Source of the DNA: Streptomyces sp. NBC_00708
GTDB lineage: Bacteria; Actinomycetota; Actinomycetes; Streptomycetales; Streptomycetaceae
DNA length: 64,000 nt
Direction: 5' to 3'
NCBI GenBank assembly: GCA_036226585.1
Contig: CP108997.1
Coordinates: 2,542,001-2,606,000, forward strand
In this document: piece after piece, positions 29,901 through 39,099 of the stretch
Position numbering within the stretch: position 1 is the stretch's first letter
Layout of the letters: each line of letters begins with the position of its first letter
Notes under the pieces: model-generated
Told to the model about the DNA's origin: nothing
The model's database searches: none
Seen by the model: only the letters and a program-made list of their open reading frames with translations
Position numbers and translations under genes: made by a program

Positions 29901-31682
29901 TCACCGCATCCGGGTGGCCCACTCCTGCACCTTCTTGATCCGCTGCTCGATCTGCCCGGCGGTGGCCTCCGCGCTCGGCGGCCCGCCGCACACCCGGCGC
30001 AGCTCGGTGTGGATGACACCGTGCGGTTTGCCGCTCTGGTGGGTGTAGGCGGAGACCATCGTGTTCAGCTGCTTGCGCAGGCTCAGCAGCTGCTTGTGGG
30101 TGACGACCGGCCGGTCCTGGGCCGGCTTCTCCAGCAGGTCGGCCTCCGAGGCCGGCTTCTGCCTGCTGTGCGCGATCTGCCGGGTCTGCCGCTTCTGGAG
30201 CAGCAGTTGCACCTGGTCGGGTTCGAGGAGCCCGGGGATGCCGAGGTAGTCCTGCTCCTCCTCGCTGCCGGGGTGTGCCTGCATGCCGAACTCGGCGCCG
30301 TCGTACAGCACCCGGTCGAAGACCGCGTCGGACTCCAGCGCCTCGAAGGGCAGCTGCTCCTCGGTCTCCTCGTCCTCCAGCTTCTCGGCGTCGGCGAGGA
30401 GTTTGTCCTCCTCGGCGAACGGGTTCTCCTCGTCGCTGCCCCGCTTGGGCTTGTCGAGGACGTGGTCCCGCTCGACCTCCATCTCGTTGGCGAATTCGAG
30501 GAGCATCGGGATGGTCGGCACGAAGACGGACGCGGTCTCGCCGCGCCTGCGGGAGCGCACGAAGCGGCCGACGGCCTGGGCGAAGAACAGCGGGGTGGAG
30601 ATGGTGGTGGCGTACACCCCGACGGCCAGGCGCGGCACGTCGACGCCCTCGGACACCATGCGGACCGCGACCATCCAGCGCGAGTCGTCCTCGCTGAACC
30701 TGTCGATCTTCTTCGACGCGGCCTTCTCGTCGGAGAGGACGACGGCGGGCGTCTCACCGGTGACCTTCTTCAGGATCTTGGCGTACGCGCGTGCCGACTC
30801 CTGGTCCGTGGCGATGACGAGCCCGCCGGCGTCCGGGATGCCCTTGCGGACCTCGGTGAGCCGCTTGTCGGCGGCGCTGAGCACATTGGGGATCCAGTCG
30901 CCGGTGGGCGCCAGGGCGGTGCGCCAGGCCTGCCCGATGGCGTCCTTGGTCATCGGCTCGCCGAGCCGGGCCGCGATCTCGTCGCCGGCCTTGGTGCGCC
31001 AGCGCATGTTGCCGCTGTAGCTGAGGAATATCACCGGGCGCACGACGCCGTCGGCCAGGGCGTTGCCGTAGCCGTAGGTGTAGTCGGCCGAGGAGCGGCG
31101 GATGCCGTCGTTGCCCTCCTCGTACACGACGAACGGGATCGGGTTGGTGTCCGACCGGAAGGGCGTACCGGTGAGCGCGAGCCGCCGGGTCGCCGGGTCG
31201 AACGCCTCCTGGCAGGCCTCGCCCCAGGACTTGGAGTCACCGGCGTGGTGGATCTCGTCGAGGATGACGAGGGTCTTGCGCTGCTCGCAGCGGTTGCGGT
31301 GCAGCATCGGGCGTACGCCGACGCCGGCGTAGGTGACGGCGACCCCGTGGTACTCCTTGCTCAGCGGACCGGCGCTGTAGTCGGGGTCGAGCTTGATCCC
31401 TATCCGGGCTGCCGCCTCGGCCCACTGCTTCTTCAGGTGCTCGGTGGGCGCGACGACGGTGACCTGCTGCACGACGTGGTGGTGCAGCAGCCAGGACGCG
31501 AGGGTCAGCGCGAAGGTGGTCTTCCCCGCGCCGGGGGTGGCGACCGCGAGGAAGTCGCGCGGCTGCTCCTGGATGTACTTCTCCATGGCGCCCTGCTGCC
31601 AGGCTCGCAGCTTGCCGGCCGTGCCCCAGGGGGCGCGGCCGGGGAAGGCGGGTGAGAGGTGGTGGGAGGCGGTAGTAGTCAC
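29901..31682 (-). CDS. DEAD/DEAH-box (SF2) helicase
   Basis: 593-residue superfamily 2 helicase-like protein. Walker A is ATPGAGKTTFALTLA (residues about 48-62), motif II is DEIHH, motif III region LALTGTPFRSD, and motif VI QAVGRFVRSRRRGETASVFV. The N-terminal domain reads AWQQGAMEKYIQ (Q-motif-like), as in type III restriction Res-subunit-like and XPB-like helicases. No nuclease or methyltransferase gene adjoins, so a restriction role is not supported. It is flanked by its own terminator. Confidence 0.85.
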   Translation of the reverse strand: MTTTASHHLSPAFPGRAPWGTAGKLRAWQQGAMEKYIQEQPRDFLAVATPGAGKTTFALTLASWLLHHHVVQQVTVVAPTEHLKKQWAEAAARIGIKLDPDYSAGPLSKEYHGVAVTYAGVGVRPMLHRNRCEQRKTLVILDEIHHAGDSKSWGEACQEAFDPATRRLALTGTPFRSDTNPIPFVVYEEGNDGIRRSSADYTYGYGNALADGVVRPVIFLSYSGNMRWRTKAGDEIAARLGEPMTKDAIGQAWRTALAPTGDWIPNVLSAADKRLTEVRKGIPDAGGLVIATDQESARAYAKILKKVTGETPAVVLSDEKAASKKIDRFSEDDSRWMVAVRMVSEGVDVPRLAVGVYATTISTPLFFAQAVGRFVRSRRRGETASVFVPTIPMLLEFANEMEVERDHVLDKPKRGSDEENPFAEEDKLLADAEKLEDEETEEQLPFEALESDAVFDRVLYDGAEFGMQAHPGSEEEQDYLGIPGLLEPDQVQLLLQKRQTRQIAHSRQKPASEADLLEKPAQDRPVVTHKQLLSLRKQLNTMVSAYTHQSGKPHGVIHTELRRVCGGPPSAEATAGQIEQRIKKVQEWATRMR

Positions 31683-31832
31683 GGTCTCCGGTTCGGGTCT
31701 CTCGGGTACGTGGGCGCTGTCCGCACGGGCCGGACCGGCTCCGCACGCGATACGACAACCGGGCCACCCTACCGGGGCGACCGCCCCGGCCCACCGCGTT
31801 CCGCGCCGCCCCGCACCGAATTGCGACGGCTC

Positions 31833-32046
31833 TCACACGGGCTGCGCGACCAGGTCGCGCAGCCCCTGGGCGATGACCTTCACTTCGTCCGCCTCCCCGG
31901 TCGCGACCGCGATGACCAGGCATTCCGCCGCGTCGATGTCGGGCCGGAGGTCGACTCCGTTCATGGCGAGGAAGGTGACGCAGGACAGCCAGGCGGTGCG
32001 TTTGTCGCGGCGCCATCATGCTTCTGCCGGCCCGGCCGGACACGGC
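31833..32046 (-). pseudogene. Remnant of a Doc/Fic-family toxin gene
   Basis: The open frame 31833-32015 encodes RRDKRTAWLSCVTFLAMNGVDL and a C-terminal ECLVIAVATGEADEVKVIAQGL, matching the C-terminal third of death-on-curing (Doc) toxins. The N-terminal half and the catalytic H-x-F-x-D-G-N motif are missing. A stop codon lies in frame at 32016-32018, and nothing in other frames supplies the lost part beyond an HDG at the junction. It directly follows the RHH antitoxin gene, as in intact operons. The toxin is almost certainly dead. Confidence 0.78.
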
Positions 32047-32247
32047 TCACCGGAGCCGATCCATGAGCTCACTCCACCGCGCCGCCTGCTTCCGCGCCGT
32101 GCGCCGGACGACGGCCGGTTGCGAGGTTCGGGCAAGGTATTCGTCGACGGCCCGAAGGATAACGGCGTGCATGCTCGTCCCCTCCCGCTCCGCGCACCGC
32201 TTGAGCGCTGCGGTCTGGTCAGCGCGAAGACGCAGGTTCATGGCCAT
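32047..32247 (-). CDS. RHH-type antitoxin
   Basis: 66 residues with the ribbon-helix-helix pattern: a short beta strand (MNLRLRADQTAALKRCAE) and helices (REGTSMHAVILRAVDEYLAR), followed by a basic C-terminal tail (VVRRTARKQAARWSELMDRLR) that would bind the toxin. It appears intact although the toxin that follows is truncated. The ATG at 32247 and a second ATG at 32241 are both possible starts. It sits 44 bp after the MFS gene on the same strand. Confidence 0.78.
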   Translation of the reverse strand: MAMNLRLRADQTAALKRCAEREGTSMHAVILRAVDEYLARTSQPAVVRRTARKQAARWSELMDRLR

Positions 32248-32291
32248 GCCGTAACGGTACCGCTGGGACAGCGCCAGGGACCGGCGTCCAC

Positions 32292-33767
32292 TCACCGTTC
32301 CCGCACCCGTCCCGCCACCCACGCCCCCGCCAGGGCCACCGCTGCCATCGGGAAGAAGACCACCGCGAAGGCGGCCGGGTGGGAGGGGGAGGCGGCCGTG
32401 TGCACCGCCTCGTGGGCCGCGTCCAGCGCGCCGCCGCCGAGGGCCGCGAAGGCGGCGCCGCCCGCGGCGAGCAGGAGGACGTTGGACAGGCCGTCGGAGA
32501 TCTGGAGGGCGGCCGAGTTGGCACCGGCCTCCTCGGGGGCGGACAGCTTCAGGAGCAGCACGCTGGTGGAGGCGATCACCACGCCCATGCCGAAGCAGCC
32601 GAACGCCCAGGCGACCGCCACGGTCCACACCGGCACGGAGGTGATCAGGACGGCCGGGGCCGCCGCGATGGAGAGCGCGACCAGGACCATGGCGCCGACC
32701 ATCAGGGGCTCGCGGTGCTGTTCCAGACGGGGCCGGGACTGTACGTAGGAGCCCAGGGCCCAGGTGCCGCCGCCGGCCGCCAGGGAGAGGCCGGCCAGCG
32801 TCGGGGACAGGCCGCGCTGGGTGACGAGCATCAGCGGGACGAACGATTCGGCCGCGATGAACGACCCGGCGGCCACCCCGCGCAGCAGCACCACCGCGGG
32901 CAGTCCGCGCGCCGCGCGCCCCGTGCCCGGGGGCAGCAGGCCCCGGACCGCCGGGACGAGCAGGGCGGCCCCGGCGGCGGCCGGCAGCAGGGCGGGCCAG
33001 TTCCGCTCCTGCCCGGCGTACTGGAGCAGCGCGGCGCCCAGCGAGATCGCCAGCGCGAGCAGGATGCGCCGGCGGTCGTACGCCTCGACGGGCGCCGCCG
33101 GGTCGGCGGGCCCGGACGCCATGCGCCGGATCTCGGGGAGCGCGAGCGCCAGCGGGAAGACCACCAGGACCGGGATGCCGATGAAGACCCAGCGCCAGCC
33201 CAGGTGCTCGGTCACGCTGCCGGCGGCCAGCGGCCCGACGACCGAGGGGATCACCCAGCTCGCGGCGAACGCGGCGAGGATCGACGGTCTCAGGTGCTCC
33301 GGGTAGGCGCGGCTGATCACCACGTACAGCGCGACGATGACCAGCCCGCCGCCGAGTCCCTGCACGGCCCGCCCCGCGATGAACATCCACATGGAGCCCG
33401 CGGTCCCGGACAGCAGCAGCCCCGCCCCGAAGGCGCTGATCCCGGCGGCCAGCGGTGCCAGTGGCCCGCGCCGGTCGGCCCACTGCCCGGACAGCACCAT
33501 GGCGAAGAGGCTGGTGGTGAAGTACGCCGAGAACGCGAACGCGTACAGCGCGATGCCGTCCAGCTCCCGCGCGGCGACCGGCATCGCGGTCCCCACGGCG
33601 GTGGCCTCGAACGCGATCAGGAACACCACGGAGACGATGCCGATGCTGAGCGCCCGGTGGGTCCGCCCGAGGATGCCCTCCGGCAGTACGGGCTCCACCG
33701 GGGCGGGGGCGTCGACGTCTTCGATGAGGCGCGGGACATCGGCGTCACGCGGTTCCAGGGCGGTCAT
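32292..33767 (-). CDS. MFS multidrug-type exporter
   Basis: 491-residue major facilitator protein with about 14 predicted membrane segments. The motif-A-like loop reads SGQWADRRGPLAPLAAG and the N-terminal region LSIGIVSVVFLIAFEATAVGTAMP resembles DHA2 drug/proton antiporters. The ATG at 33767 starts an acidic cytoplasmic tail of about 40 residues. Substrate unknown. It is divergent from the tRNA-Cys region. Confidence 0.82.
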   Translation of the reverse strand: MTALEPRDADVPRLIEDVDAPAPVEPVLPEGILGRTHRALSIGIVSVVFLIAFEATAVGTAMPVAARELDGIALYAFAFSAYFTTSLFAMVLSGQWADRRGPLAPLAAGISAFGAGLLLSGTAGSMWMFIAGRAVQGLGGGLVIVALYVVISRAYPEHLRPSILAAFAASWVIPSVVGPLAAGSVTEHLGWRWVFIGIPVLVVFPLALALPEIRRMASGPADPAAPVEAYDRRRILLALAISLGAALLQYAGQERNWPALLPAAAGAALLVPAVRGLLPPGTGRAARGLPAVVLLRGVAAGSFIAAESFVPLMLVTQRGLSPTLAGLSLAAGGGTWALGSYVQSRPRLEQHREPLMVGAMVLVALSIAAAPAVLITSVPVWTVAVAWAFGCFGMGVVIASTSVLLLKLSAPEEAGANSAALQISDGLSNVLLLAAGGAAFAALGGGALDAAHEAVHTAASPSHPAAFAVVFFPMAAVALAGAWVAGRVRER

Positions 33768-33950
33768 GAGCCAAGAGTAAGGGGCGAAACCCGAGATGAA
33801 CCCTGTCGATGGTCGCCCCCGGGGTCGGCCCTTGGTCCTACGCCCGCCGCCACGATCGTGAACGGCGTATGGCAGTCGCGTTGCACGGCCCCCGGAACCC
33901 TTGAGCGCCCCCGCGCCCCGCCCTACGGTCGGTGGAGCGACACCACGCAG

Positions 33951-34025
33951 GACCGTGTGCCCGAGAGGCTCAGGGGCTCGACTGCAACTCGAGTTACACC
34001 GGTTCGAATCCGGTCACGGTCTCCA
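33951..34025 (+). tRNA. tRNA-Cys (anticodon GCA)
   Basis: 75 nt. The acceptor stem pairs GACCGTG with CACGGTC, the discriminator base is U73 (the tRNA-Cys identity base) and CCA is encoded. The anticodon arm is CTCGA-CTGCAAC-TCGAG with GCA at positions 34-36, and the T arm is ACCGG-TTCGAAT-CCGGT. The variable loop is short. Confidence 0.95.
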
Positions 34026-34030
34026 CGCAC

Positions 34031-34065
34031 CACCGCCCGCCCCTCGCTCCGAGGGGCGGGCGGTG
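34031..34065 (+). terminator. Terminator after tRNA-Cys
   Basis: A perfect 15-bp stem (34031-34045 with 34051-34065) with a GCTCC loop starts six bases after the tRNA. Being symmetrical it may also act for the molybdenum hydroxylase operon that ends at 34082 on the other strand. Confidence 0.85.
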
Positions 34066-34081
34066 TCGTGTGCGGGGTGCC

Positions 34082-36418
34082 TCAGCCCGTCGGCGCGGCG
34101 ACCGCCGCCTGGGGCCGGATCGGGAGGCGGTTGACCGGGCGGCCGGTCGCCGCGCGGACCGCGGCGGCCACCGCGGCCGGGGAGGTCACGACCGGAACCG
34201 CCGAGGCCGGCTTCGCGCCGAACGGCGCCACCACGTCGCGCTCCTCGACGAGCTTGACGATGCGGATCTCCGGCGCGTCCAGCGAGGTCGGCAGGGCGTA
34301 GCCGGTGAGGTCCGGGTGGCGGACCAGGCCGCGGGCGGTGCGGAGGTTCTCGGTGAGGGCGGCGCCGATGCCCTGGGTGACGCCCGCCTCGATACGGGTC
34401 GCCAGCTGGGACGGGTTGAGGACGCGGCCGACGTCCTGGGCGACCGCCATCTCGACGACGCGGACGGAGCCCAGCTCGATGTCGACGTCCACCACGGCGC
34501 GGACCGCGCAGAACGCCATGCCCACGAAGGCGTCACCCTGGCCGGACTCGTCCAGCGGTTCGGTGGGGTGGGGGCGGCACTGGGCGGTGGCCCACAGCTC
34601 CTTGCCGTCCAGCGCCTCCGACACGGTCGTGGAGAGCACCCCGTCGTACGAGGTGATCTTGCCGTCGGTGATCTGGAGCAGCTCCGTGGACATCCCGAAC
34701 TTGTGCGCCAGGGGCTGGAGGAGCTGGGTGCGGACCATCTTCGCGGCGCGTTCGACGGCGCCGGCGGAGACCCAGGTGTGGCGGCCGTGGGTGGCCGGGC
34801 CGGCCGGGGGCTGGTCGGTGTCGACGGAGGCGACGTGCACCTCCTCGACGCCCAGGGTCTCCTGGACGACCTGGCGGGCCAGCGTGGAGAAACCCTGGCC
34901 GGTCTCGACGGCCGCGCAGATGACGGTGGCGACCGAGTCGTGGACCCGTACCGTGGCGGTGGACACCTCGTCGGCGCCCTCGGCTCCGAGCATGTGGACC
35001 ATGCCGAGCGCGTAGCCGACGCCCCGGCGCACCGCACCCGGTTCGCCCGCGCCCTCGGGGCCGCCGGGCAGCAGCCAGTCGTCCTCCGGGCCGTCCTTGG
35101 GCAGCGAGGGCAGCGGGAAGTCCCGGACGGCGGTGAGCAGTTCGGCGACGGGCGCGGGGCAGGTCACGGTCTGGCCGGTGGGCAGGATGTCGCCGGTGGC
35201 CAGGATGTTGCGCAGGCGCAGCTCGGCCGGGTCGATCCCGAGCTTCGCGGCCAGCTTGTCCATCTGGCCCTCGTAGGCGGCGCAGACCTGCATGGCGCCC
35301 TCGCCCCGGACATGGCCGGAGGGCGGGTTGTTCGTACGGACGGCCCAGCCCTCGATGAAGGCGTGCGGGACGACGTACGGGCCGCAGGCGAAGGCGACCG
35401 CGGCGGCCAGCGACTCCGAGGAGGAGTCCGCGTAGGCGCCCGCGTCCAGCAGGATCTGGGCCTCCACCTTGACCAGGCGGCCCTCCGCGTCCGCGTGGTG
35501 GCGGTAGCGCAGCAGGGACGGGTGGCGGTGGGCGTGGCCGAGGAAGGACTCCTCGCGGGTGGCGGCCAGCTTCACCGGGCAGCCCGTGCGCAGGGCGAGC
35601 AGGCCGAGCGGCAGCTGGAAGCCGGGGTCCTCGCGGTCGCCGGTCGCGCCGGGCACGCCGGTGACGACGACCTTGACGCGCTCCGGTTCGAGGCCGAAGC
35701 AGGCGGCGGCCAGGTCGCGGTCGGTGTGCGGGTCGGTGGAGGCGGTGTACAGCTCGACGCCGCCGTCCGGCCTGGGCACCGCGAGACCGGCCTCGGCACC
35801 GATCGGGGCCGGGTCCTGGCGGCCGATGCGGTACAGCCCCTCGACGACGACCTCGCCGGCCGCCTCCGGGTCGCCGTAGCGCAGCGGGATGTGGCGGACG
35901 AGGTTGCCGTCGGGGTGCAGCGGCTCGGCGGCGAACGCCTTCTCCGGGTCGGTGACCGCCTCCAGCACCTCGTACTCGACGGCGATGGCGGCGGCGGCCA
36001 GCCGGGCGGTGTCGGGGTGGTCGGCGGCGACGGCGGCGATCGGCTCGCCGTGGTGGCGGACCAGGTCGGAGGCGAAGACGGGGCGGTCGACGACCTTGCG
36101 GCCGTACATCGTCTCGCCGGGGATGTCCTCGTGGGTGACGACCGCGCGTACGCCCGGCATCTCGGCGGCGGCCGAGGTGTCGATGGACACGATGCGCGCG
36201 TGCGCGTGCGGGGAGCGCAGGACGGCCGCCCAGAGCAGGCCCTCGGCCCACAGGTCGGCGGCGTACGGGAAGGTGCCCTCGGTCTTGGCGCGGGCATCGG
36301 CCGGCGGCAGCGAGGCGCCGATGCCGAGCCGCGGCTGCTCGGCCTCGGGTCCGCCCGGACCGGCCGGCGACGGGATGCTGATCGCCGTGTGGGTGGCGCC
36401 GGCCGCGTCGTTGCTCAC
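34082..36418 (-). CDS. Molybdenum hydroxylase large subunit (xanthine dehydrogenase family)
   Basis: 778-residue molybdopterin-binding subunit. The N-terminal aldehyde oxidase/xanthine dehydrogenase a/b hammerhead domain starts RLGIGASLPPADARAKTEG, followed by the Mo-pterin domains with GHVRGEGAMQ, VCAAVETGQGFSTL and GIGAALTENL. Three subunits (FAD, 2Fe-2S, Mo) are encoded in order by overlapping genes. Purine hydroxylation is the common role; nicotinate, CO or aldehyde substrates are possible for relatives. The ATG at 36418 overlaps the preceding stop by 4 bp. Confidence 0.88.
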   Translation of the reverse strand: MSNDAAGATHTAISIPSPAGPGGPEAEQPRLGIGASLPPADARAKTEGTFPYAADLWAEGLLWAAVLRSPHAHARIVSIDTSAAAEMPGVRAVVTHEDIPGETMYGRKVVDRPVFASDLVRHHGEPIAAVAADHPDTARLAAAAIAVEYEVLEAVTDPEKAFAAEPLHPDGNLVRHIPLRYGDPEAAGEVVVEGLYRIGRQDPAPIGAEAGLAVPRPDGGVELYTASTDPHTDRDLAAACFGLEPERVKVVVTGVPGATGDREDPGFQLPLGLLALRTGCPVKLAATREESFLGHAHRHPSLLRYRHHADAEGRLVKVEAQILLDAGAYADSSSESLAAAVAFACGPYVVPHAFIEGWAVRTNNPPSGHVRGEGAMQVCAAYEGQMDKLAAKLGIDPAELRLRNILATGDILPTGQTVTCPAPVAELLTAVRDFPLPSLPKDGPEDDWLLPGGPEGAGEPGAVRRGVGYALGMVHMLGAEGADEVSTATVRVHDSVATVICAAVETGQGFSTLARQVVQETLGVEEVHVASVDTDQPPAGPATHGRHTWVSAGAVERAAKMVRTQLLQPLAHKFGMSTELLQITDGKITSYDGVLSTTVSEALDGKELWATAQCRPHPTEPLDESGQGDAFVGMAFCAVRAVVDVDIELGSVRVVEMAVAQDVGRVLNPSQLATRIEAGVTQGIGAALTENLRTARGLVRHPDLTGYALPTSLDAPEIRIVKLVEERDVVAPFGAKPASAVPVVTSPAAVAAAVRAATGRPVNRLPIRPQAAVAAPTG

Positions 36419-37899
36419 GCCATGCCTCCGTCCTGCTGGTGGGCCTGCACACTACCGGCGCCCGGAGCCGCCTGATGCGGGATGCGGGCCTCGTCCGGCT
36501 CGCCGGACGAGGGCGTCTCGGCCGCGGCGTCGGCGGCGGCCTCGCGGCCCGCGATGACCTCGTTGACGGCGTCCAGGACGCCCCGGTAGCCGGAGCAGCG
36601 GCAGAGGTTGCCGCACAGCGCCCGGCGGGTCTCCAGCTCGCTGGGGCGGTGGTTGCCCTCCAGCAGGTCGTGGACGGTCATCGCCATGCCGGGGATGCAG
36701 AAACCGCACTGGACGGCGCCGCACTCCGCCAGCGCCCGCTGCACGTCGGAGGGTTCGCCGTCGACGGCCAGGCCCTCCACCGTGCGGACCTCGCTGCCGG
36801 CGGTCGTGGCGGCGGGGACCAGGCAGGAGGCGACGAGCCGGCCGTCCACCTGGACGTTGCACGCCCCGCACTCGCCCTGCGAGCAGCCGTCCTTGGCACC
36901 GGCGAGGCCGAGGCGCTCGCGCAGCACGTAGAGCAGGGACTCGCCGATCCAGGCATCGGTGACGGGCCGGTCCACGCCGTTGACGTGGAGGGTGTACGAG
37001 GTGGCGGGGTGCTCGCTGGGCAGCGGGGGCCCCTCCGGGGCCGCGTCGTCGGGGGCCTCGTCGGGCCGGGCGTCCTGCGCCCCGGGCGCCTCCGCGTCCG
37101 GCACCGCGTCCCCTGCGGGCTCGGCGGCGGGCGCCTCCGTGCCGGGGTCCGGCGCGTCCGCGACCGCGTCGGCGTGGGAAGCGGGCTGCTCGCCGTCGGC
37201 GGGGGCCGCCTCGGGAGCGCTCTCGGCGGCAACGCCCTCCGACGCCTCCGCGTCCGCGACCGGAGCCTCCTCGGGGGACGGGTCCGCCCAGGGTGCCGGG
37301 TCCCCGGCGGGCGTCTCCGGCTCCGCGCCGGACTCCGCGCCCCGGTCCGGCGCTCCGGTCCCGGCCGGGTCCGGCACCGCCCACGGGGCCGGGGCGCCGC
37401 CCGGGAGCGTGGCCGGGCGGTCCGCGTACCAGTCGGCGACGGGGGGCGGGGTGTACAGCTCGCCGGAGTCGTCGGAGAGCGGGGCGGCCGGGGCCGGCCA
37501 GGTCGAGGTGTCCACCTGCCACTGGCCCGTGGCGGCCGGGTCGGCGGCGTACGGCTCCTGGTACGGGCCGACGTCCTGCCGGCCCTCGGGGTGCGGGTAG
37601 CCGTAGCCGGACTGCTGGTTCGGGTCGGGCCAGTGCACCGCGTCGGGCTCGGGCTGCCCGCTCTGCTGTTCCGGCGTCCGGACGACCCAGTTGCCGGTGG
37701 CCGCGGGGTCGAGGCCGGCCGCCGGGGTCAGCGGCAGGATCATCGGCGGTGTGTAGCCGTGGCCGGGCGCGGCCAGCGGGATGTCCGCCAGGTCCTCCGG
37801 CGGCAGGTGGACGAAGGCGGTCGCCTCGCCGTCGTAGTCGCCGCCCTGCGGGGTCGGCTGCCAGCCGCCGTGCTGTTCGGCGGGGTTCTCCTTGCTCAC
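36415..37899 (-). CDS. [2Fe-2S] subunit of molybdenum hydroxylase with long acidic N-terminal extension
   Basis: 494 residues. The C-terminal 190 are a normal small subunit: plant-type ferredoxin motif CSQGECGACNV with the distal Cys in LVASCLVPA, and the second cluster CGFCIPGM with CRCSGY. The first ~290 residues are acidic, Pro/Ala/Glu-rich and contain repeated short motifs (DPAATGNWVV, DPAATGQWQV). Small subunits are normally about 160 residues. GTG at 37899 is used as start; the upstream gene overlaps it by 4 bp (GTGA). Confidence 0.85.
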   Translation of the reverse strand: MSKENPAEQHGGWQPTPQGGDYDGEATAFVHLPPEDLADIPLAAPGHGYTPPMILPLTPAAGLDPAATGNWVVRTPEQQSGQPEPDAVHWPDPNQQSGYGYPHPEGRQDVGPYQEPYAADPAATGQWQVDTSTWPAPAAPLSDDSGELYTPPPVADWYADRPATLPGGAPAPWAVPDPAGTGAPDRGAESGAEPETPAGDPAPWADPSPEEAPVADAEASEGVAAESAPEAAPADGEQPASHADAVADAPDPGTEAPAAEPAGDAVPDAEAPGAQDARPDEAPDDAAPEGPPLPSEHPATSYTLHVNGVDRPVTDAWIGESLLYVLRERLGLAGAKDGCSQGECGACNVQVDGRLVASCLVPAATTAGSEVRTVEGLAVDGEPSDVQRALAECGAVQCGFCIPGMAMTVHDLLEGNHRPSELETRRALCGNLCRCSGYRGVLDAVNEVIAGREAAADAAAETPSSGEPDEARIPHQAAPGAGSVQAHQQDGGMA

Positions 37900-38792
37900 G
37901 ACAGTGCCCTCCCCAGCGCGCGTCGGGCCAGCGCGGCGACGGTGCGCCGCAGATGCAGTACGGCGGGGGGCAGCGGTGGCGCCTCTCCCCCGTCGGCGGG
38001 TGGTTCCTGGTCCGGGATGCAGGCGGCGGCGACGTACTCGCCGAAGGCGGCGAGCGCGTCGGGCGCGAGGCCGCGCGCTCCGTCCCAGTCGATCAGCGAG
38101 GCGATCCAGCGCTCGGCCTCCAGCGGGCGCAGTGGCATCGGCGCGATGGCGCCGACCGCGCAGCGCACCCCGCGCCTGGCGGGGTCGAGGACGATCGCGA
38201 CGGAGGCGGTGGCGCGGCCGGGTCCGGTGCGGCCGGTGGCCTTGAGGAAGACCTGCGGGGCGTGCAGCAGCGGGACGCGGACGAAGCCGATCAGCTCGGC
38301 GGGCTCCAGCATCTCGCGGCCGGCCAGCAGATGGGAGACGGGGATCTCGCGGCGGGCGCCGCCGGGGCCCGCGATGACGAGTTCGGCCTCCAGCGCGGCG
38401 AGCACCGGCAGCGCGTCGCCGGTCGGGGCGGCGGACGCGATGTTGCCGCCGAGCGTGCCGGCGTTGCGGATCTGCGGGGGGCCCGCGGCGCGGGCGGAGG
38501 CGGCGAGTGCGGGGATGAGGGCGGCGAAGTCGGGCCGTCCCATGCGGGCGTGGGTCAGGCCGGCGCCCAGCAGGGCGTGACCGTCCTGGTAGTGCCAGCC
38601 GCGCAGCTCGCTGATCCGGCCGAGTCCGACCAGGCCGGAGGGGCGCAGGAGCCCCTTGTTGACGGCCGACATCAGGTCCGTGCCGCCTGCCACGGGGACG
38701 GCGGCCGGCATGGCGCCGAGTGCCGCCACCGCCTCGTCCAGCGAGGCAGGCAGCGTCACGGACTGCGTCGCCTGCGGTGCGTGCGTGGTCAA
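37896..38792 (-). CDS. FAD-binding subunit of molybdenum hydroxylase
   Basis: 298 residues from a TTG at 38792. It is a CO-dehydrogenase-type FAD domain: LPASLDEAVAALGAMPAAVPVAGGTDLM near the start, AGLTHARMG, and IRNAGTLGGNIASAAPTGD for the FAD pyrophosphate. The TTG is favoured because AAGGGG lies upstream and the family N-terminus starts here; the frame further upstream has no homology. It is the first gene of the FAD, 2Fe-2S, Mo operon. The upstream region holds its promoter. Confidence 0.82.
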   Translation of the reverse strand: MTTHAPQATQSVTLPASLDEAVAALGAMPAAVPVAGGTDLMSAVNKGLLRPSGLVGLGRISELRGWHYQDGHALLGAGLTHARMGRPDFAALIPALAASARAAGPPQIRNAGTLGGNIASAAPTGDALPVLAALEAELVIAGPGGARREIPVSHLLAGREMLEPAELIGFVRVPLLHAPQVFLKATGRTGPGRATASVAIVLDPARRGVRCAVGAIAPMPLRPLEAERWIASLIDWDGARGLAPDALAAFGEYVAAACIPDQEPPADGGEAPPLPPAVLHLRRTVAALARRALGRALS

Positions 38793-39099
38793 CCCAGCTG
38801 CCCCTTCCCGGTGTCCCGGCGCTCCCGCCTGTTTCGCCGTACGGTACGTGCTCGAAGCCCGGACGTGGCAACTCTGGCACATCTTCGGACCGGCCCGACG
38901 CGCAGGTCCGCGAAGGGAGTATCCGTCCACCGTCAGGGTAATGGTCCCGATTTCAGGGCGGTTCGGTGGTGCGCGCCCTTTGCCGGTCTTCCCCCTGTCC
39001 GTACGGCTTTCTCCGTCGCGCGGGCGGCGCTCGGCGGAAACGGCGCCGCCACCACGGTCGCAGGGACCGCGGTGGCGGGAGAGCGGGTCACGGCCGGGC
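38793..39099. other. 307-bp gap upstream of the molybdenum hydroxylase operon
   Basis: No gene seen. It contains the operon's promoter area and, at 39046-39078, the terminator of the hexosaminidase gene. No repeat or operator I can name. Confidence 0.5.
39046..39078 (-). terminator. Terminator after the hexosaminidase gene
   Basis: 14-bp stem with one mismatch (39046-39059 with 39065-39078), 22 bp after the stop of the GH20 gene. Confidence 0.65.

Noticed and set aside
29901..31682. Helicase as part of a restriction or phage-defence system
   Set aside because: No methylase, nuclease or other defence gene adjoins; it has its own terminator and neighbours with unrelated functions.
33951..34025. 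tRNA-Cys as an integration (attB) site for a mobile element
   Set aside because: No integrase, no duplicated tRNA 3' end and no composition change nearby.
33932..36475. Long plus-strand open frame across tRNA-Cys and antisense to the molybdenum hydroxylase
   Set aside because: It runs through the tRNA and has no recognisable domain.
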